NCBI RefSeq assembly: GCF_009811755.1
Contig: NZ_BLIV01000003.1
Coordinates: 558,001 to 622,000, forward strand
Length of the DNA: 64,000 nucleotides
Direction of reading: 5' to 3'
Source: Roseobacter cerasinus
GTDB lineage: Bacteria > Pseudomonadota > Alphaproteobacteria > Rhodobacterales > Rhodobacteraceae
The notes under the pieces are model-generated. The model saw only the letters and a program-made list of their open reading frames with translations, searched no databases and was not told where the DNA came from. Position 1 is the stretch's first letter. Each line of letters begins with the position of its first letter. This document shows positions 37,423 through 45,882 of the stretch, piece after piece. The position numbers and the translations under genes are program-made.

Positions 37423-37436
37423 TTGACATACATCAA
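37423..37436. promoter_or_regulatory. FNR/FnrL-like binding site
   Basis: TTGAC-ATAC-ATCAA differs by one base from the FNR consensus TTGAT-N4-ATCAA. It lies in the divergent gap between hemA (start at 37303) and the M20 peptidase (start at 37531), so it could serve either gene. FnrL control of hemA is established in Rhodobacter sphaeroides, which favours hemA. Confidence 0.55.
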
Positions 37437-37530
37437 TTGGTCTTATGCCTGTGTGAATTGCTTCACAGGCTTCCCGCTTGCCCCTGCGCACGCCGCTGAT
37501 ACGGTCACCCCAAATCAAAGGAGCCCCCCG

Positions 37531-38901
37531 ATGTCCCTCGACGCTGTTCTATCCAAAATCGATACAGACCTGCCTGCGGCCACGGACCGTCTGATGGCGC
37601 TGTTGCGTATTCCGTCAATCTCTACCGACCCGGCCTACAAAGCCGATTGTGACCGGGCGGCGGATTGGCTGGTGGCGGATCTGAACAGCCTCGGGATCAA
37701 GACGGAGAAGCGGGCGACACCGGGCCACCCGATGGTGGTTGGTCATCTCGACGGGCCTGGCCCGCATCTGCTGTTCTACGGGCACTACGACGTGCAGCCG
37801 GTCGACCCGCTGGAGCTGTGGGACAATGACCCGTTCGATCCGCGCATCGAAGAGACACCCAAGGGAGAGGTGATCCGTGGGCGTGGGTCGTCGGATGACA
37901 AAGGCCAGCTGATGACCTTCATCGAGGCCTGTCGCGCCTGGAAGGCGGTGCATGGCACCCTGCCCTGCAAGCTCACGTTTTTCCTCGAAGGGGAAGAGGA
38001 AAGCGGCTCGCCCTCGCTTGTGCCTTTCATGAAGGAGAACGCGGAGGAGCTGACATCGGACCTCGCGCTGATTTGCGACACCGGGCTTTTTGAGAGCAAG
38101 ACGCCGGCCATTGTGACGATGTTGCGCGGTCTGCTCGGAGAAGAGCTAACCATCACGGGACCCAGGATTGATCTGCATTCAGGCATGTACGGCGGGGTGG
38201 CCATCAATCCCGTCCGGGTGCTGTCGCGGATCATCGCGGCGCTGCATGACGATCAGGGCCGGATCACGGTGCCGGGTTTCTACGACGGTGTTCCGGAGCT
38301 GCCCGACGAGATCGAGGCGCAGTGGCAGGGGCTGGCCTTTGATCATAGCGCTTTTCTCGGGGATGTGGGGCTGTCGCACCCGGCGGGTGAACAGGACCGC
38401 ACGCCGCTGGAGATGATCTGGTCGCGGCCGACCTGCGAGGTGAACGGCATCTGGGGCGGCTATACAGGCGATGGGTTCAAAACGGTGCTGCCGTCCGAGG
38501 CTCATGCCAAGATCAGCTTTCGGCTGGTGGGCACGCAAGATCCGCTGAAGATCCGCGAGAGCTTCCGTGCCATGGTGCGCGAGATGCTGCCTGAGGACTG
38601 CGAGGTCAGCTTCCAAAGCCATGGCGCGGGTGCCGCCTCCGTGACGGAGACGTCGGACCCAAGCTTCGAGGCCGCGCGGCAAGCGCTCAGCGATGAATGG
38701 CAAGTGCCTGCGGCCTACGTGGGCTGTGGCGGCTCGATCCCCATTGCCGGGCATTTTCAGAACATCCTCGGCACCACGCCCATGCTTATCGGCTTTGGCA
38801 AGGACGATGACGCGCTGCATTCCCCCAATGAGAAATATGACATGGAGAGCTTTCACAAGGGGATCCGAAGCTGGGCCCGCGTGCTGGCGGCGCTCACATG
38901 A
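37531..38901 (+). CDS. M20-family dipeptidase/deacylase
   Basis: A 456-residue zinc peptidase. Metal-ligand motifs are present: LLFYGHYDVQPVDP (His and Asp), GRGSSDDKGQLMTFIEA (bridging Asp), FLEGEEESGSPSL (catalytic Glu-Glu), ALICDTG and the late His in DALHSPNEKYDME. The dimerisation domain is inserted at about residues 215-370. Relatives cleave dipeptides or N-acyl amino acids. AAAGGAG precedes the ATG at 37531. The open frame runs 36 codons further upstream across the FNR-like box and is not used. Confidence 0.93.
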   Translation: MSLDAVLSKIDTDLPAATDRLMALLRIPSISTDPAYKADCDRAADWLVADLNSLGIKTEKRATPGHPMVVGHLDGPGPHLLFYGHYDVQPVDPLELWDNDPFDPRIEETPKGEVIRGRGSSDDKGQLMTFIEACRAWKAVHGTLPCKLTFFLEGEEESGSPSLVPFMKENAEELTSDLALICDTGLFESKTPAIVTMLRGLLGEELTITGPRIDLHSGMYGGVAINPVRVLSRIIAALHDDQGRITVPGFYDGVPELPDEIEAQWQGLAFDHSAFLGDVGLSHPAGEQDRTPLEMIWSRPTCEVNGIWGGYTGDGFKTVLPSEAHAKISFRLVGTQDPLKIRESFRAMVREMLPEDCEVSFQSHGAGAASVTETSDPSFEAARQALSDEWQVPAAYVGCGGSIPIAGHFQNILGTTPMLIGFGKDDDALHSPNEKYDMESFHKGIRSWARVLAALT

Positions 38902-38910
38902 GCGTGGCCC

Positions 38911-38940
38911 AGGGGCGGCCTGAAGCCCGCCCGACCTGCC
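38911..38940 (+). repeat. Dispersed GC-rich repeat, copy 1
   Basis: A 30-base element (AGGGGCGGCCTGAAGCCCGC continuing CCGACCTGCC) just after the M20 peptidase stop. It matches 53342-53372 with one mismatch and one inserted base. Self-complementary parts (GGCGG/CCGCC, with TGAA between) could form a hairpin. Both copies sit at gene ends. Confidence 0.6.
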
Positions 38941-38959
38941 TGGTCAACGGGCAGCGCCA

Positions 38960-39832
38960 GTGACCGCGCGGTCCGCTCCGCTCTTTGCCGATGTGAACAG
39001 GCAGCGGATCTGCTATCGCAGCACTGGCAGCGGGCCACCGGTGCTGTTGCTGCACGGTTTTCCGCAAACTCACGTAATGTGGGAGCCTGTGGCCGCGCGG
39101 CTGGCGCGCCGGTTCACGGTGATCACACCGGATCTGCGTGGGTATGGCGACAGCAGCAAGCCTGCGGGCACGGAGCCCTACAGCTTTCGTCACATGGCGC
39201 AGGATCAGCTGGCCCTGATGGAGCAGCTCGGCCACGCGCAGTTTTATGTGGTTGGCCACGATCGCGGCGGGCGCGTGGGCCATCGGCTTGCGCTCGACGC
39301 GCCCCATCGCGTTCTGAGCTTGTCGCTCCTCGACATCGTGCCGACACATCACCTGCTGGAGTCGCTGACGCGGCAGGTGGCCACAGCCTACTATCACTGG
39401 TTCTTTCTGGCGCAACCCTACCCTTTTCCGGAGACCATGATCGGCCATGACCCGGACGCCTACTTCGAGAGCTGCCTGCTGGGGTGGGGTGCGGCGCGGC
39501 TGGAGGATTTTGACACGGAGACCTTGGAGGCCTATCGCCGCGCCTGGCGCGATCCGGAGGCGATCCGGGGCATGTGTGCCGACTATCGCGCGGCGCTGCA
39601 GTATGACTTTGATCTCGATGCGGCTGATCTGGAACGGCGCGTGTCCTGCCCGGCTCTGGTGCTCTATGGGGCTGATGGTGCGATGGCGCGCGCCTATGAC
39701 ATTCCAGCCACCTGGTCGGACCGGTTGCGCAATATGCGCAGCGCGGCTGTGCCCGGCGGGCATTTCTTTGTGGATCAGTCTCCCGAAGAGACAGCAAAGG
39801 CGCTTTCAGGCTTTCTTGAGGAGAGCGCCTGA
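38960..39832 (+). CDS. Haloacetate (fluoroacetate) dehalogenase-like alpha/beta hydrolase
   Basis: A 290-residue hydrolase very like fluoroacetate dehalogenases. The nucleophilic Asp and carboxylate-binding arginines appear in GHDRGGRVGHRLALD. The halide pocket His-Trp is in TAYYHWFFLAQP, the tyrosine in CADYRAALQYDFDLD, the acid in SLSLLDIVPTHH, and the base histidine in PGGHFFVDQSP. All positions known to matter in that family are retained, so a true dehalogenase is plausible; epoxide hydrolase is the alternative. The start is GTG with no good ribosome site visible. It borders the mobile-element scar downstream. Confidence 0.78.
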   Translation: MTARSAPLFADVNRQRICYRSTGSGPPVLLLHGFPQTHVMWEPVAARLARRFTVITPDLRGYGDSSKPAGTEPYSFRHMAQDQLALMEQLGHAQFYVVGHDRGGRVGHRLALDAPHRVLSLSLLDIVPTHHLLESLTRQVATAYYHWFFLAQPYPFPETMIGHDPDAYFESCLLGWGAARLEDFDTETLEAYRRAWRDPEAIRGMCADYRAALQYDFDLDAADLERRVSCPALVLYGADGAMARAYDIPATWSDRLRNMRSAAVPGGHFFVDQSPEETAKALSGFLEESA

Positions 39833-39837
39833 GTCCT

Positions 39838-40110
39838 CCATCTCACCGCTCTTGCGGTATTGGGACGGGATCATGCCCACCTACTGTCGAAACGCGCGAT
39901 AGAACGCCGAACGCGAGTTAAAGCCCGCATCGAAGGTGATGGTCAGGATGGACGCATCCGTTGCCACCAGACGCGTTTTGGCGACTGCGATCCGATGTTC
40001 ACATAGTCAAAGAAGTTCCGCCCCAGATCTTCATTCAAGGCCTGAGAGACGGCGTGCCGCTTGCCGCCGATCCTCTCAGCCAGATCCCACAAAGACAGAT
40101 CCGGGTTCTG
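39838..40110 (-). pseudogene. AraC-family regulator, decayed C-terminal DNA-binding domain
   Basis: Reading the minus strand gives an AraC/XylS double helix-turn-helix: PDLSLWDLAERIGGKRHAVS then QALNEDLGRNFFDYVN. A one-base frameshift near 39993 is followed by RIAVAKTRLVATDASILTIT and FDAGFNSRSAFYRAFRQ, a TAG stop (39881-39883), and VGMIPSQYRKS. The N-terminal sensor part is gone: an in-frame stop sits at 40111-40113 and IS5-like sequence follows. One frameshift plus one nonsense codon mark it as a pseudogene, probably truncated by an insertion. Confidence 0.8.
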
Positions 40111-40140
40111 TTAAAGCTAATCTTGTGTCATCGTGGCCTC

Positions 40141-40353
40141 GATCGTGGCCGCGGTGCGGGACAGCGAACTTGCTGCGCCCCTCCGCGCCAACCGGTGAAA
40201 TACGACAAGCGTTGCTACAAACGGCGTAACCGGATCGAGATCATGTTTTGTAGGCTGAAAGACTGGCGACGGGTCGCAACACGATACGACCGCTGTCCGA
40301 AGCTCTTCCTGTCAGCCATCGCCCGCGCCGCATTCATCATCTGTTGGATGTGA
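40141..40353 (+). mobile_element. IS5-type transposase, C-terminal remnant
   Basis: The last 52 codons (PVKYDKRCYKRRNRIEIMFC, RLKDWRRVATRYDRCPKLFL, SAIARAAFIICWM) match the C-terminal end of IS5-family DDE transposases, including the glutamate of the catalytic triad in RNRIEIMF. Upstream bases are only weakly similar, and the rest of the element is missing. It abuts the AraC pseudogene, suggesting the insertion that truncated it. Confidence 0.8.
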
Positions 40354-40722
40354 GCCCTGGGCCCGCGCCGTTGCTGCATCGGCTTGCGCGGTGGACAAGA
40401 GCACCTTTTGCAGTATGCCGCACAAACGTGTCCACCTTTGCAAGCGCCAGGGGTGAAAATGATTTTGATCATGCCCAATGACCCGCAATCCGCTGTTGGC
40501 GATCCCCAAAACAATGGTGATGAAAGCCCGTTGAAACTACAGGCAGAGCGTTTCTTGCGAAATGCCCGGGCTTATGACGTCCATCTCGTGGCTGACTGGG
40601 TTGTCTGGTTTGCTATGTCTACTTCATATCCGCCGACGTCGCATCTTGGCCTTCGTTGGAAAGACATCGCAAAAGCTGATTTCATGCTTAACAGCTCCAA
40701 CTATCCTCGTTAACGTCGTCGC
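40354..40722. other. Unassigned sequence between IS5 remnant and ABC permease
   Basis: Base composition is lower in GC than in the flanks. An open frame at 40459-40713 (MILIMPNDPQSAVGDPQNNG...) is not recognised and has no clear family features, so it is not called as a gene. The first bases after the transposase stop probably belong to the IS end. Nothing else is seen. Confidence 0.4.
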
Positions 40723-41826
40723 ATGAGCACCGAAGGCGACCTGCTGCACGCCGTCACGGCAGATGATATCTCGGGCATGCGCAAGCGTCTGGGCCGTGCG
40801 GTGGTCTGGGGCACAGGGCTGCTGGTGCTGGCCCTTGCCACACTTCAATTTTCCCATGAGATCGGGCGTATCGCTTTTGGCTTCGACACATGGCGGCCTG
40901 TACTCTATGCCTATCTGCTCTGGGCCACGGCCCTGTGTTTTGCGCAGGTGATCGTTAATGGGGAGAAGGGCAAACGCGCGCTCTTTGTGCTGCCGGCCGC
41001 ACTCTTTGTGATCAGCCTTGTGGTCTTCCCGTTGCTCTTCGCGCTCTACATCTCCTTCACCGACTGGAATCTGGCCTCACTGAATGGCGCACAGCCCAAC
41101 GGCTGGGACAATATGCGCCAGATGTGGGCGGATGCCTTCTACTGGAACGCGCTGAAGAACATGGTCTACTACGTGGCTGCGATCAGCGTGGAATATGTAA
41201 TCGCTTTTGGCCTGGCGCTGCTGCTCAACGCGCAAATCCGGGCGCGCAAGTTCTTTCGCGTGGTGTTCCTGCTGCCGCTGATGCTAAGCCCGGTTGCCGT
41301 GTCCTGGATGATCGGCAAGTCCATGCTGGAGGTGCGCTTTGGCCCGGTGTCGCGGCTGGTGCGCGAGATGGGGTTTGAGCCCAGTTTCTTCGGCACGCCC
41401 GAGATGGCGCGCTTCATGATCATGGCGATGGACGCCTGGACCTTTATCCCCTTCATGATGATCATGCTGCTGGCCGGTCTTCAGGCGCTGCCGCGTGAGG
41501 TGATCGAGGCCAGCAAGGTGGATGGTGCCAGCGGATGGCAGAGCTTCAAGGAGGTGATCTTTCCGCTCATGCTACCCGTGTCGGTCACCGCCGTCGTGAT
41601 CCGCATTATCTTCAAGTTGAAGCTTGCGGATATCATCATCAATGTGACCTCCGGCGGACCGGGTGGTGCCACCGACAGTGTGACCAGCTTCATCTTCCGT
41701 GAATACCGTGACCGCTCGAACGTTGGCTATGGGACGCTGCTGGCGATGGTCTATCTGGTGCTGATCATCATTTTCATCACCGCGCTTTTGAAACTGGTCA
41801 GCCGCTGGATGGAGCGCCCGGCATGA
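40723..41826 (+). CDS. Sugar ABC transporter permease (MalF-like)
   Basis: A 367-residue inner-membrane permease with extra N-terminal helices (TGLLVLALATLQFSHEIGRI, LYAYLLWATALCFAQVIV) before the MalF-like core. The EAA loop that contacts the ATPase is seen in LPREVIEASKVDGASGWQSF. It overlaps the MalG-like gene by four bases. No binding protein or ATPase gene is present on either side, and both flanks are transposon debris, so the operon is probably a remnant. The ATG at 40723 has no convincing ribosome site, and the native 5' end may have been altered. Confidence 0.88.
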   Translation: MSTEGDLLHAVTADDISGMRKRLGRAVVWGTGLLVLALATLQFSHEIGRIAFGFDTWRPVLYAYLLWATALCFAQVIVNGEKGKRALFVLPAALFVISLVVFPLLFALYISFTDWNLASLNGAQPNGWDNMRQMWADAFYWNALKNMVYYVAAISVEYVIAFGLALLLNAQIRARKFFRVVFLLPLMLSPVAVSWMIGKSMLEVRFGPVSRLVREMGFEPSFFGTPEMARFMIMAMDAWTFIPFMMIMLLAGLQALPREVIEASKVDGASGWQSFKEVIFPLMLPVSVTAVVIRIIFKLKLADIIINVTSGGPGGATDSVTSFIFREYRDRSNVGYGTLLAMVYLVLIIIFITALLKLVSRWMERPA

Positions 41827-42737
41827 GCGCGATTTTCAAGGATGACGCCACGGGCCAACAGATCCGGGCGGCATGGTGGTCAAGCCGTCTGGCGATCTAT
41901 GGCGCATTGATTCTATGGGCCTTCGTCTGCCTCTTCCCGATTTACTGGACGCTGACAACCTCGTTCAAGCTCGCCCCGGATGTGATGCGCGGGAACATGA
42001 TCCCCTTCATGGACTATACCCCGAAGTGGAAAGGCTGGGAGAGCCTCGGCCTGTCGCCGCGCCTGATCGGTGACGTCTCGACCGTGCGGGAAGAGTTCCT
42101 GAAACGCTTCTGGAACTCCACCATCATCGCGCTTTCGGCGTCGACACTGGCGGTCGTGCTGGGATCACTTGCCGCCTACGGGCTGTCGCGGTTCAGCTAC
42201 CGGTTTGGCTTCATGAAGAACTCCGATATCTCGTTCTTCTTCCTCAGCCAGATGATCCTGCCCCCTGTCGTCCTGGCCCTGCCGTTTCTGGTCCTCTACC
42301 GCTCGTTGGACCTGTTAGACAGCCGGATCGGGCTGATCCTGCTCTACACCTTGATGGTGCTGCCCATCGTGATCTGGATCATGCGTGATCAGTTCCAGGG
42401 CATCCCCGTGGAACTGGAAGAAGCCGCTCTTGTCGACGGCCTTGGCATCTGGGGAGCGTTTTTGCAAATCGTCTTGCCAATCGCGCTACCGGGGATGGTA
42501 GCCGCCTTCATCCTCAGCCTGGTGCTCTGCTGGAACGAGTATTTCTTTGCAGCACTGCTCAGTTCAACCAACGCCACAACATTGCCGGTTATGGTGGCCA
42601 GCCAGACCGGGTCGCAAGGGATCAACTGGTGGTCGATGGCAGCCTTGTCATCCGCTGCGATCCTTCCTTTGATCACAGTTGCGATCTTTCTTGAAAAATA
42701 CATCGTTGAGGGCATGGCCGCAGGGGCGGTCAAATAG
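41823..42737 (+). CDS. Sugar ABC transporter permease (MalG-like)
   Basis: The 304-residue partner permease begins inside the stop codon of the upstream gene (ATGA). An N-terminal helix (LAIYGALILWAFVCLFPIYW) is followed by the binding-protein-dependent transport core. The EAA motif is in PVELEEAALVDGLGIWGAFL. Families of this kind import sugars, polyols or glycerol phosphate. Coding capacity looks intact, but without ATPase and binding protein it cannot work unless they are supplied elsewhere. Confidence 0.9.
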   Translation: MSAIFKDDATGQQIRAAWWSSRLAIYGALILWAFVCLFPIYWTLTTSFKLAPDVMRGNMIPFMDYTPKWKGWESLGLSPRLIGDVSTVREEFLKRFWNSTIIALSASTLAVVLGSLAAYGLSRFSYRFGFMKNSDISFFFLSQMILPPVVLALPFLVLYRSLDLLDSRIGLILLYTLMVLPIVIWIMRDQFQGIPVELEEAALVDGLGIWGAFLQIVLPIALPGMVAAFILSLVLCWNEYFFAALLSSTNATTLPVMVASQTGSQGINWWSMAALSSAAILPLITVAIFLEKYIVEGMAAGAVK

Positions 42738-43089
42738 ATAAACGGTGCAACGGGTGGCGTTGTCCTTGCCACACACCGGTGTGCCGTCTGAATTGGTGGT
42801 GCGGGTGAGGGCGTCTTCGACTTTGGTCTTTTATCATCAGCCATTGGGGAGCCTCATGGATTGGAGTGTGGGGGGACTCCCTCGACGAATGTGCCGCAGG
42901 GGGTCATGCGCTTGCAGATCGGGCAGCTTTGGTGCCGTGCCGATTGACACCTTTGGCGGCCAGCTCCGGGTCTTCGAACCAGCGGGCTTTGCGGCCCAGG
43001 ATCGGATCGGCGTTCTCGATCAGCACCAGTTGCAGGCCGCCGCAGCTCATGCGGGTGAAACGGCTTGCGCTGCGCTGTAGGAGGAGCAA
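42738..43089. other. Degenerate sequence between MalG-like gene and IS30 remnant
   Basis: No intact gene. The minus strand has short coding-like pieces in different frames (for example VLIENADPILGRKARWFEDP at about 42945-43030) that look like a decayed protein, but the family is not recognised. This stretch may be the other end of the element that removed the rest of the sugar ABC operon. Confidence 0.4.
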
Positions 43090-43790
43090 GAGCGTGTGCG
43101 CCACGAAACGAGCTATCGCAGCCTCTATGTGCAGACGCGGGGTGTTCTAAAGAAAGCCCTTCAGCAATGCCTGCGCAGCCCACGCGCCATCCGCAGGTCC
43201 CGGCGCGCAACGCAAACGGGTTGAAACTACGGAAGATCAAGGAGGCCGTACCGATCCGTGAACGCCCGCCTGAGATTGAGGATCGCGCCGTGCCTGGCCA
43301 CTGGGAAAGCGATCTGATCGTTGGCACTAACAACAGCGACATTGCCACGCTGGTCGAGCGGCATTCCCGCTTCGTGATGCTGGCAAAGATCGCAAACCAG
43401 GACACGCAGAGCGTCATCACCGTCCTGATCAAGCAAGCCCGCAAACGGTCCAAGGAGCTCTACCGCTCGCTGACGTGGGATCGTGGCCCAGAAAGGACGC
43501 ACCATCTGACCTTCTCCATGGCCACTAGGATCGGCGCCCATTTCTGCGATCCTCACTCGCCGTGGCAACGCGGCAGCAACAAAAACACCAATCGCCTCCT
43601 GCGCCAGTGCTTTCCAAGAGGCCTCGACATATCAACTTACAGCCAAGCTCAGCGCCGTTGCGAGGCAACTCAACGAGCGGCCTCGAGAGACCTTGCAATG
43701 GGAAACACCAGACCTTGCAATAGGAAACACCGGCAGGAAAGTTTGCCCAGTGTGGTGACGCCATCCGTCGAAGCCACAGAGACAAAGCAG
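43090..43790 (+). mobile_element. IS30-family transposase, degenerate
   Basis: Pieces of an IS30 transposase lie in at least three frames. First comes HETSYRSLYVQTRGVLKKAL, ending at a TGA. Next is a long piece with RAVPGHWESDLIVG (first catalytic Asp), SLTWDRG (second Asp) and FCDPHSPWQRGSNKNTNRLL. Last is LSAVARQLNERPRETLQWET in another frame. The catalytic glutamate of the usual GSNENTN is Lys here. Together with the frameshifts and a 22-base tandem duplication near the end, this shows the element is dead. The N-terminal helix-turn-helix part is missing. Confidence 0.88.
43689..43732 (+). repeat. 22-base tandem duplication inside the IS30 remnant
   Basis: Two adjacent copies (43689-43710 and 43711-43732) of GACCTTGCAATRGGAAACAC plus two bases differ at two positions, one of which turns TGG into TAG. 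Twenty-two is not a multiple of three, so the duplication itself shifts the reading frame. Confidence 0.85.
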
Positions 43791-44159
43791 ACGTGCGCCC
43801 AGGTCTCGATGTAAGTCAGGTCTGGGTCAGCATTGCTTGACGTTAAGGTCATTCCTGGCCGACACAGCCTATTGATAGGATTCAACAACTCTGCAGCATA
43901 AATGCAAAGATGCGGGACGTTCCACATCAAACATCCGGGAACGAGATAGCACAAAGACACAGCTTCACCGACCGTGTGTTTAATGTGTTCACACTACGCC
44001 ATGCTGGTATCGCCCGACCGGTCGCCTCCTTATCTCGCAGTGTGTGTCTCTGCGCCACACCATAGCGGCAGCCCGTCCTGATCAACCACATTCGTGAGCC
44101 TCAGAGCCTCGATCCATTTCTGCACCTGCCCCCTCACAATGCGGCCGTTGTTGCCAGGC
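43791..44159. other. Intergenic region between IS30 remnant and the GGDEF gene
   Basis: Lower-GC sequence without a convincing gene on either strand. The last 130 bases read on the minus strand as VQKWIEALRLTNVVDQDGLP, possibly the tail of a lost gene, but no family is recognised. Confidence 0.4.
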
Positions 44160-45197
44160 TCAGATCGAACGCGCCTCCGCCCTCGGCAACGGTTCAGGGG
44201 TCTCACCCTGTCTTTGACGCAGCTCCTCCGAGAAAAACGTGTGCCGCCGCCGACCAAGTCGTTTGGATTCGTACAACGCCACATCAGCATCACCCAACAG
44301 CTGATCAGCCGTCACCAGATCATAGTTGCGCGACAGCGTTGTGCCCGCGCTGCCTGAGACGTTGCACTGCGCACCTTCAAACAGGATCGGGGCGCTGATC
44401 CGCTCAATGATACGATCAGCGATCTGGCAGATCACTTCCGGGTCATCCACGTCGAGCAGGAGGATCACAAATTCATCACCGCCGACACGCGCGACGCTGT
44501 CGCGGCTGCGCACTTCCTTTTGCATGATTTTGGCAACCTGTTGCAGCACGTAATCACCCGCCGCATGACCCATGGTGTCGTTCACCGCCTTGAAGAAGTC
44601 CAGATCCATGTGCATCAACGCGAAGCTGTTTCCATTTGCGATCAGCTCTGCAAGCGCGCGGTCCATGCCCCGGCGGTTCCGTAGGCCGGTCAGTGTATCG
44701 GTCAACGCCTGTTCTTCCGCTGCGATGCGAGCCCCCTGCAAGCGCCTGTTCAACTGGCGCGAGGCGTCCATCGCCGCAGATTTGGCCTCCACCAGATAAA
44801 GCATCTCGATGGTCAGATCGGTGGCCGCGAAATCCGCGGCTGTCAGCTTGTAATCTCGCACCGCGTCCACGACAGAAATGCCAAAGGACAGATTTACGAT
44901 CATCTGCCCTGGCAGCGGGCCTTCCATCAGCACACCCTTCATTTCCCGATGCGGGGGCAAGCGAAACCGCAAATGCAACTTCAAACCCGCCTTGTCACGC
45001 AGCCTGCTGATGGATTTGATCTCGCGCGGTCGTTTGATTTCAAAGACATCAAGAAACATGCGCCCGGCAAGCGTGCCATCCGGCAACAGTTTCCGAGCCG
45101 TCGGGCCTGCGCATAGGATTTTTCCGTCATCGTCCAGGATCACATGCATCGGGCACAGCACGTTCAACATGTGGTAACACAGATGCGCGTCGCTCAT
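44160..45197 (-). CDS. Diguanylate cyclase with H-NOX-associated (HNOBA-like) sensor domain
   Basis: A 345-residue protein. The N-terminal 140 residues resemble the HNOBA PAS-like domain that partners with H-NOX proteins (CPMHVILDDDGKILCAGPTA, then FEIKRPREIKSISRLRDKAG). A short coiled linker leads to a complete GGDEF domain with the active site VARVGGDEFVILL and an inhibitory RxxD site (RSRD) five residues before it. It should make cyclic di-GMP under control of the H-NOX-like protein encoded just upstream, whose stop codon it overlaps (TGA/ATG). Soluble, cytoplasmic. Confidence 0.92.
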   Translation of the reverse strand: MSDAHLCYHMLNVLCPMHVILDDDGKILCAGPTARKLLPDGTLAGRMFLDVFEIKRPREIKSISRLRDKAGLKLHLRFRLPPHREMKGVLMEGPLPGQMIVNLSFGISVVDAVRDYKLTAADFAATDLTIEMLYLVEAKSAAMDASRQLNRRLQGARIAAEEQALTDTLTGLRNRRGMDRALAELIANGNSFALMHMDLDFFKAVNDTMGHAAGDYVLQQVAKIMQKEVRSRDSVARVGGDEFVILLLDVDDPEVICQIADRIIERISAPILFEGAQCNVSGSAGTTLSRNYDLVTADQLLGDADVALYESKRLGRRRHTFFSEELRQRQGETPEPLPRAEARSI

Positions 45198-45781
45198 GAT
45201 GCCTGCACTCCCAAATCAAAGCCGCGGCCTTCGGAAAAATCAGTCTCCAGCAGAGCAATCGAAACCGTCTCGACGCCGTCAGCCTCGCCCATATGTTCCA
45301 GAAACACCAACGCGCCATAGTCATCCGCCATCGCCCGCAGCACACCTGTAAAGAGATGGCCGCACCCCGGTATCTCGCCTTCGCATGTGAGGCTGAATTC
45401 ATGGGCGCTAAGCTCGCGCAGTTCCAGCCGGGGCAACACCAGGTCAGAGACAGCCAGTCGCGCGCGGTCCGGCAGATCATCAAGCGAGTGGAGAAAATCC
45501 AGAAAGTTGACGCCGCCAAAGCGCAACAGGCGCCTCAGAGCCTCCAGATTCGGGTGCGACACCAGATATGTGCCGATATCCTCCATAAGCTCGTCATGCG
45601 GGCGCTCAAGCACCTCGCTCACCGCTGTCAGCACCTTTGGGGTGATCGCATCCTCATAGGTCCACATGGCCTCGAAATCGATAAACCCAAGCTCTGCGCG
45701 GCGCACCACAGCCGCCCATTGCGCAGCCCCATAGCTGTCAATGACAAACCGTTGTATGGCCCTGTTGACCAGCCCGTGCAT
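45194..45781 (-). CDS. H-NOX-like (heme NO-binding domain) protein lacking canonical heme residues
   Basis: A 195-residue protein with the H-NOX frame: MHGLVNRAIQRFVIDSYGAA, EDIGTYLVSHPNLEALRRLL, then FGGVNFLDFLHSLDDLPDR and the C-terminal alpha/beta half VLRAMADDYGALVFLEH. By eye alignment the proximal histidine position (LHDR or IHDV in heme-binding members) is proline in LPDR, and the YxSxR propionate motif is CxGxI (CEGEI). Heme binding by the usual mode is therefore doubtful. It is translationally coupled to the HNOBA-GGDEF cyclase and probably regulates it. GAGAGGG lies before the ATG. Confidence 0.88.
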   Translation of the reverse strand: MHGLVNRAIQRFVIDSYGAAQWAAVVRRAELGFIDFEAMWTYEDAITPKVLTAVSEVLERPHDELMEDIGTYLVSHPNLEALRRLLRFGGVNFLDFLHSLDDLPDRARLAVSDLVLPRLELRELSAHEFSLTCEGEIPGCGHLFTGVLRAMADDYGALVFLEHMGEADGVETVSIALLETDFSEGRGFDLGVQAS

Positions 45782-45882
45782 GATGCCCTCTCACCAGATC
45801 CTGCAGCGCAAGGATGGTGCGGATCGGTTAATAAATACCCAACGCCCTATGGGCATCCGCAGCAATTGTAGCGAGATCTCGC

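Noticed and set aside
40459-40713. 84-codon open frame upstream of the MalF-like permease as a gene
   Set aside because: No family resemblance, no clear ribosome site, and located in mobile-element debris.
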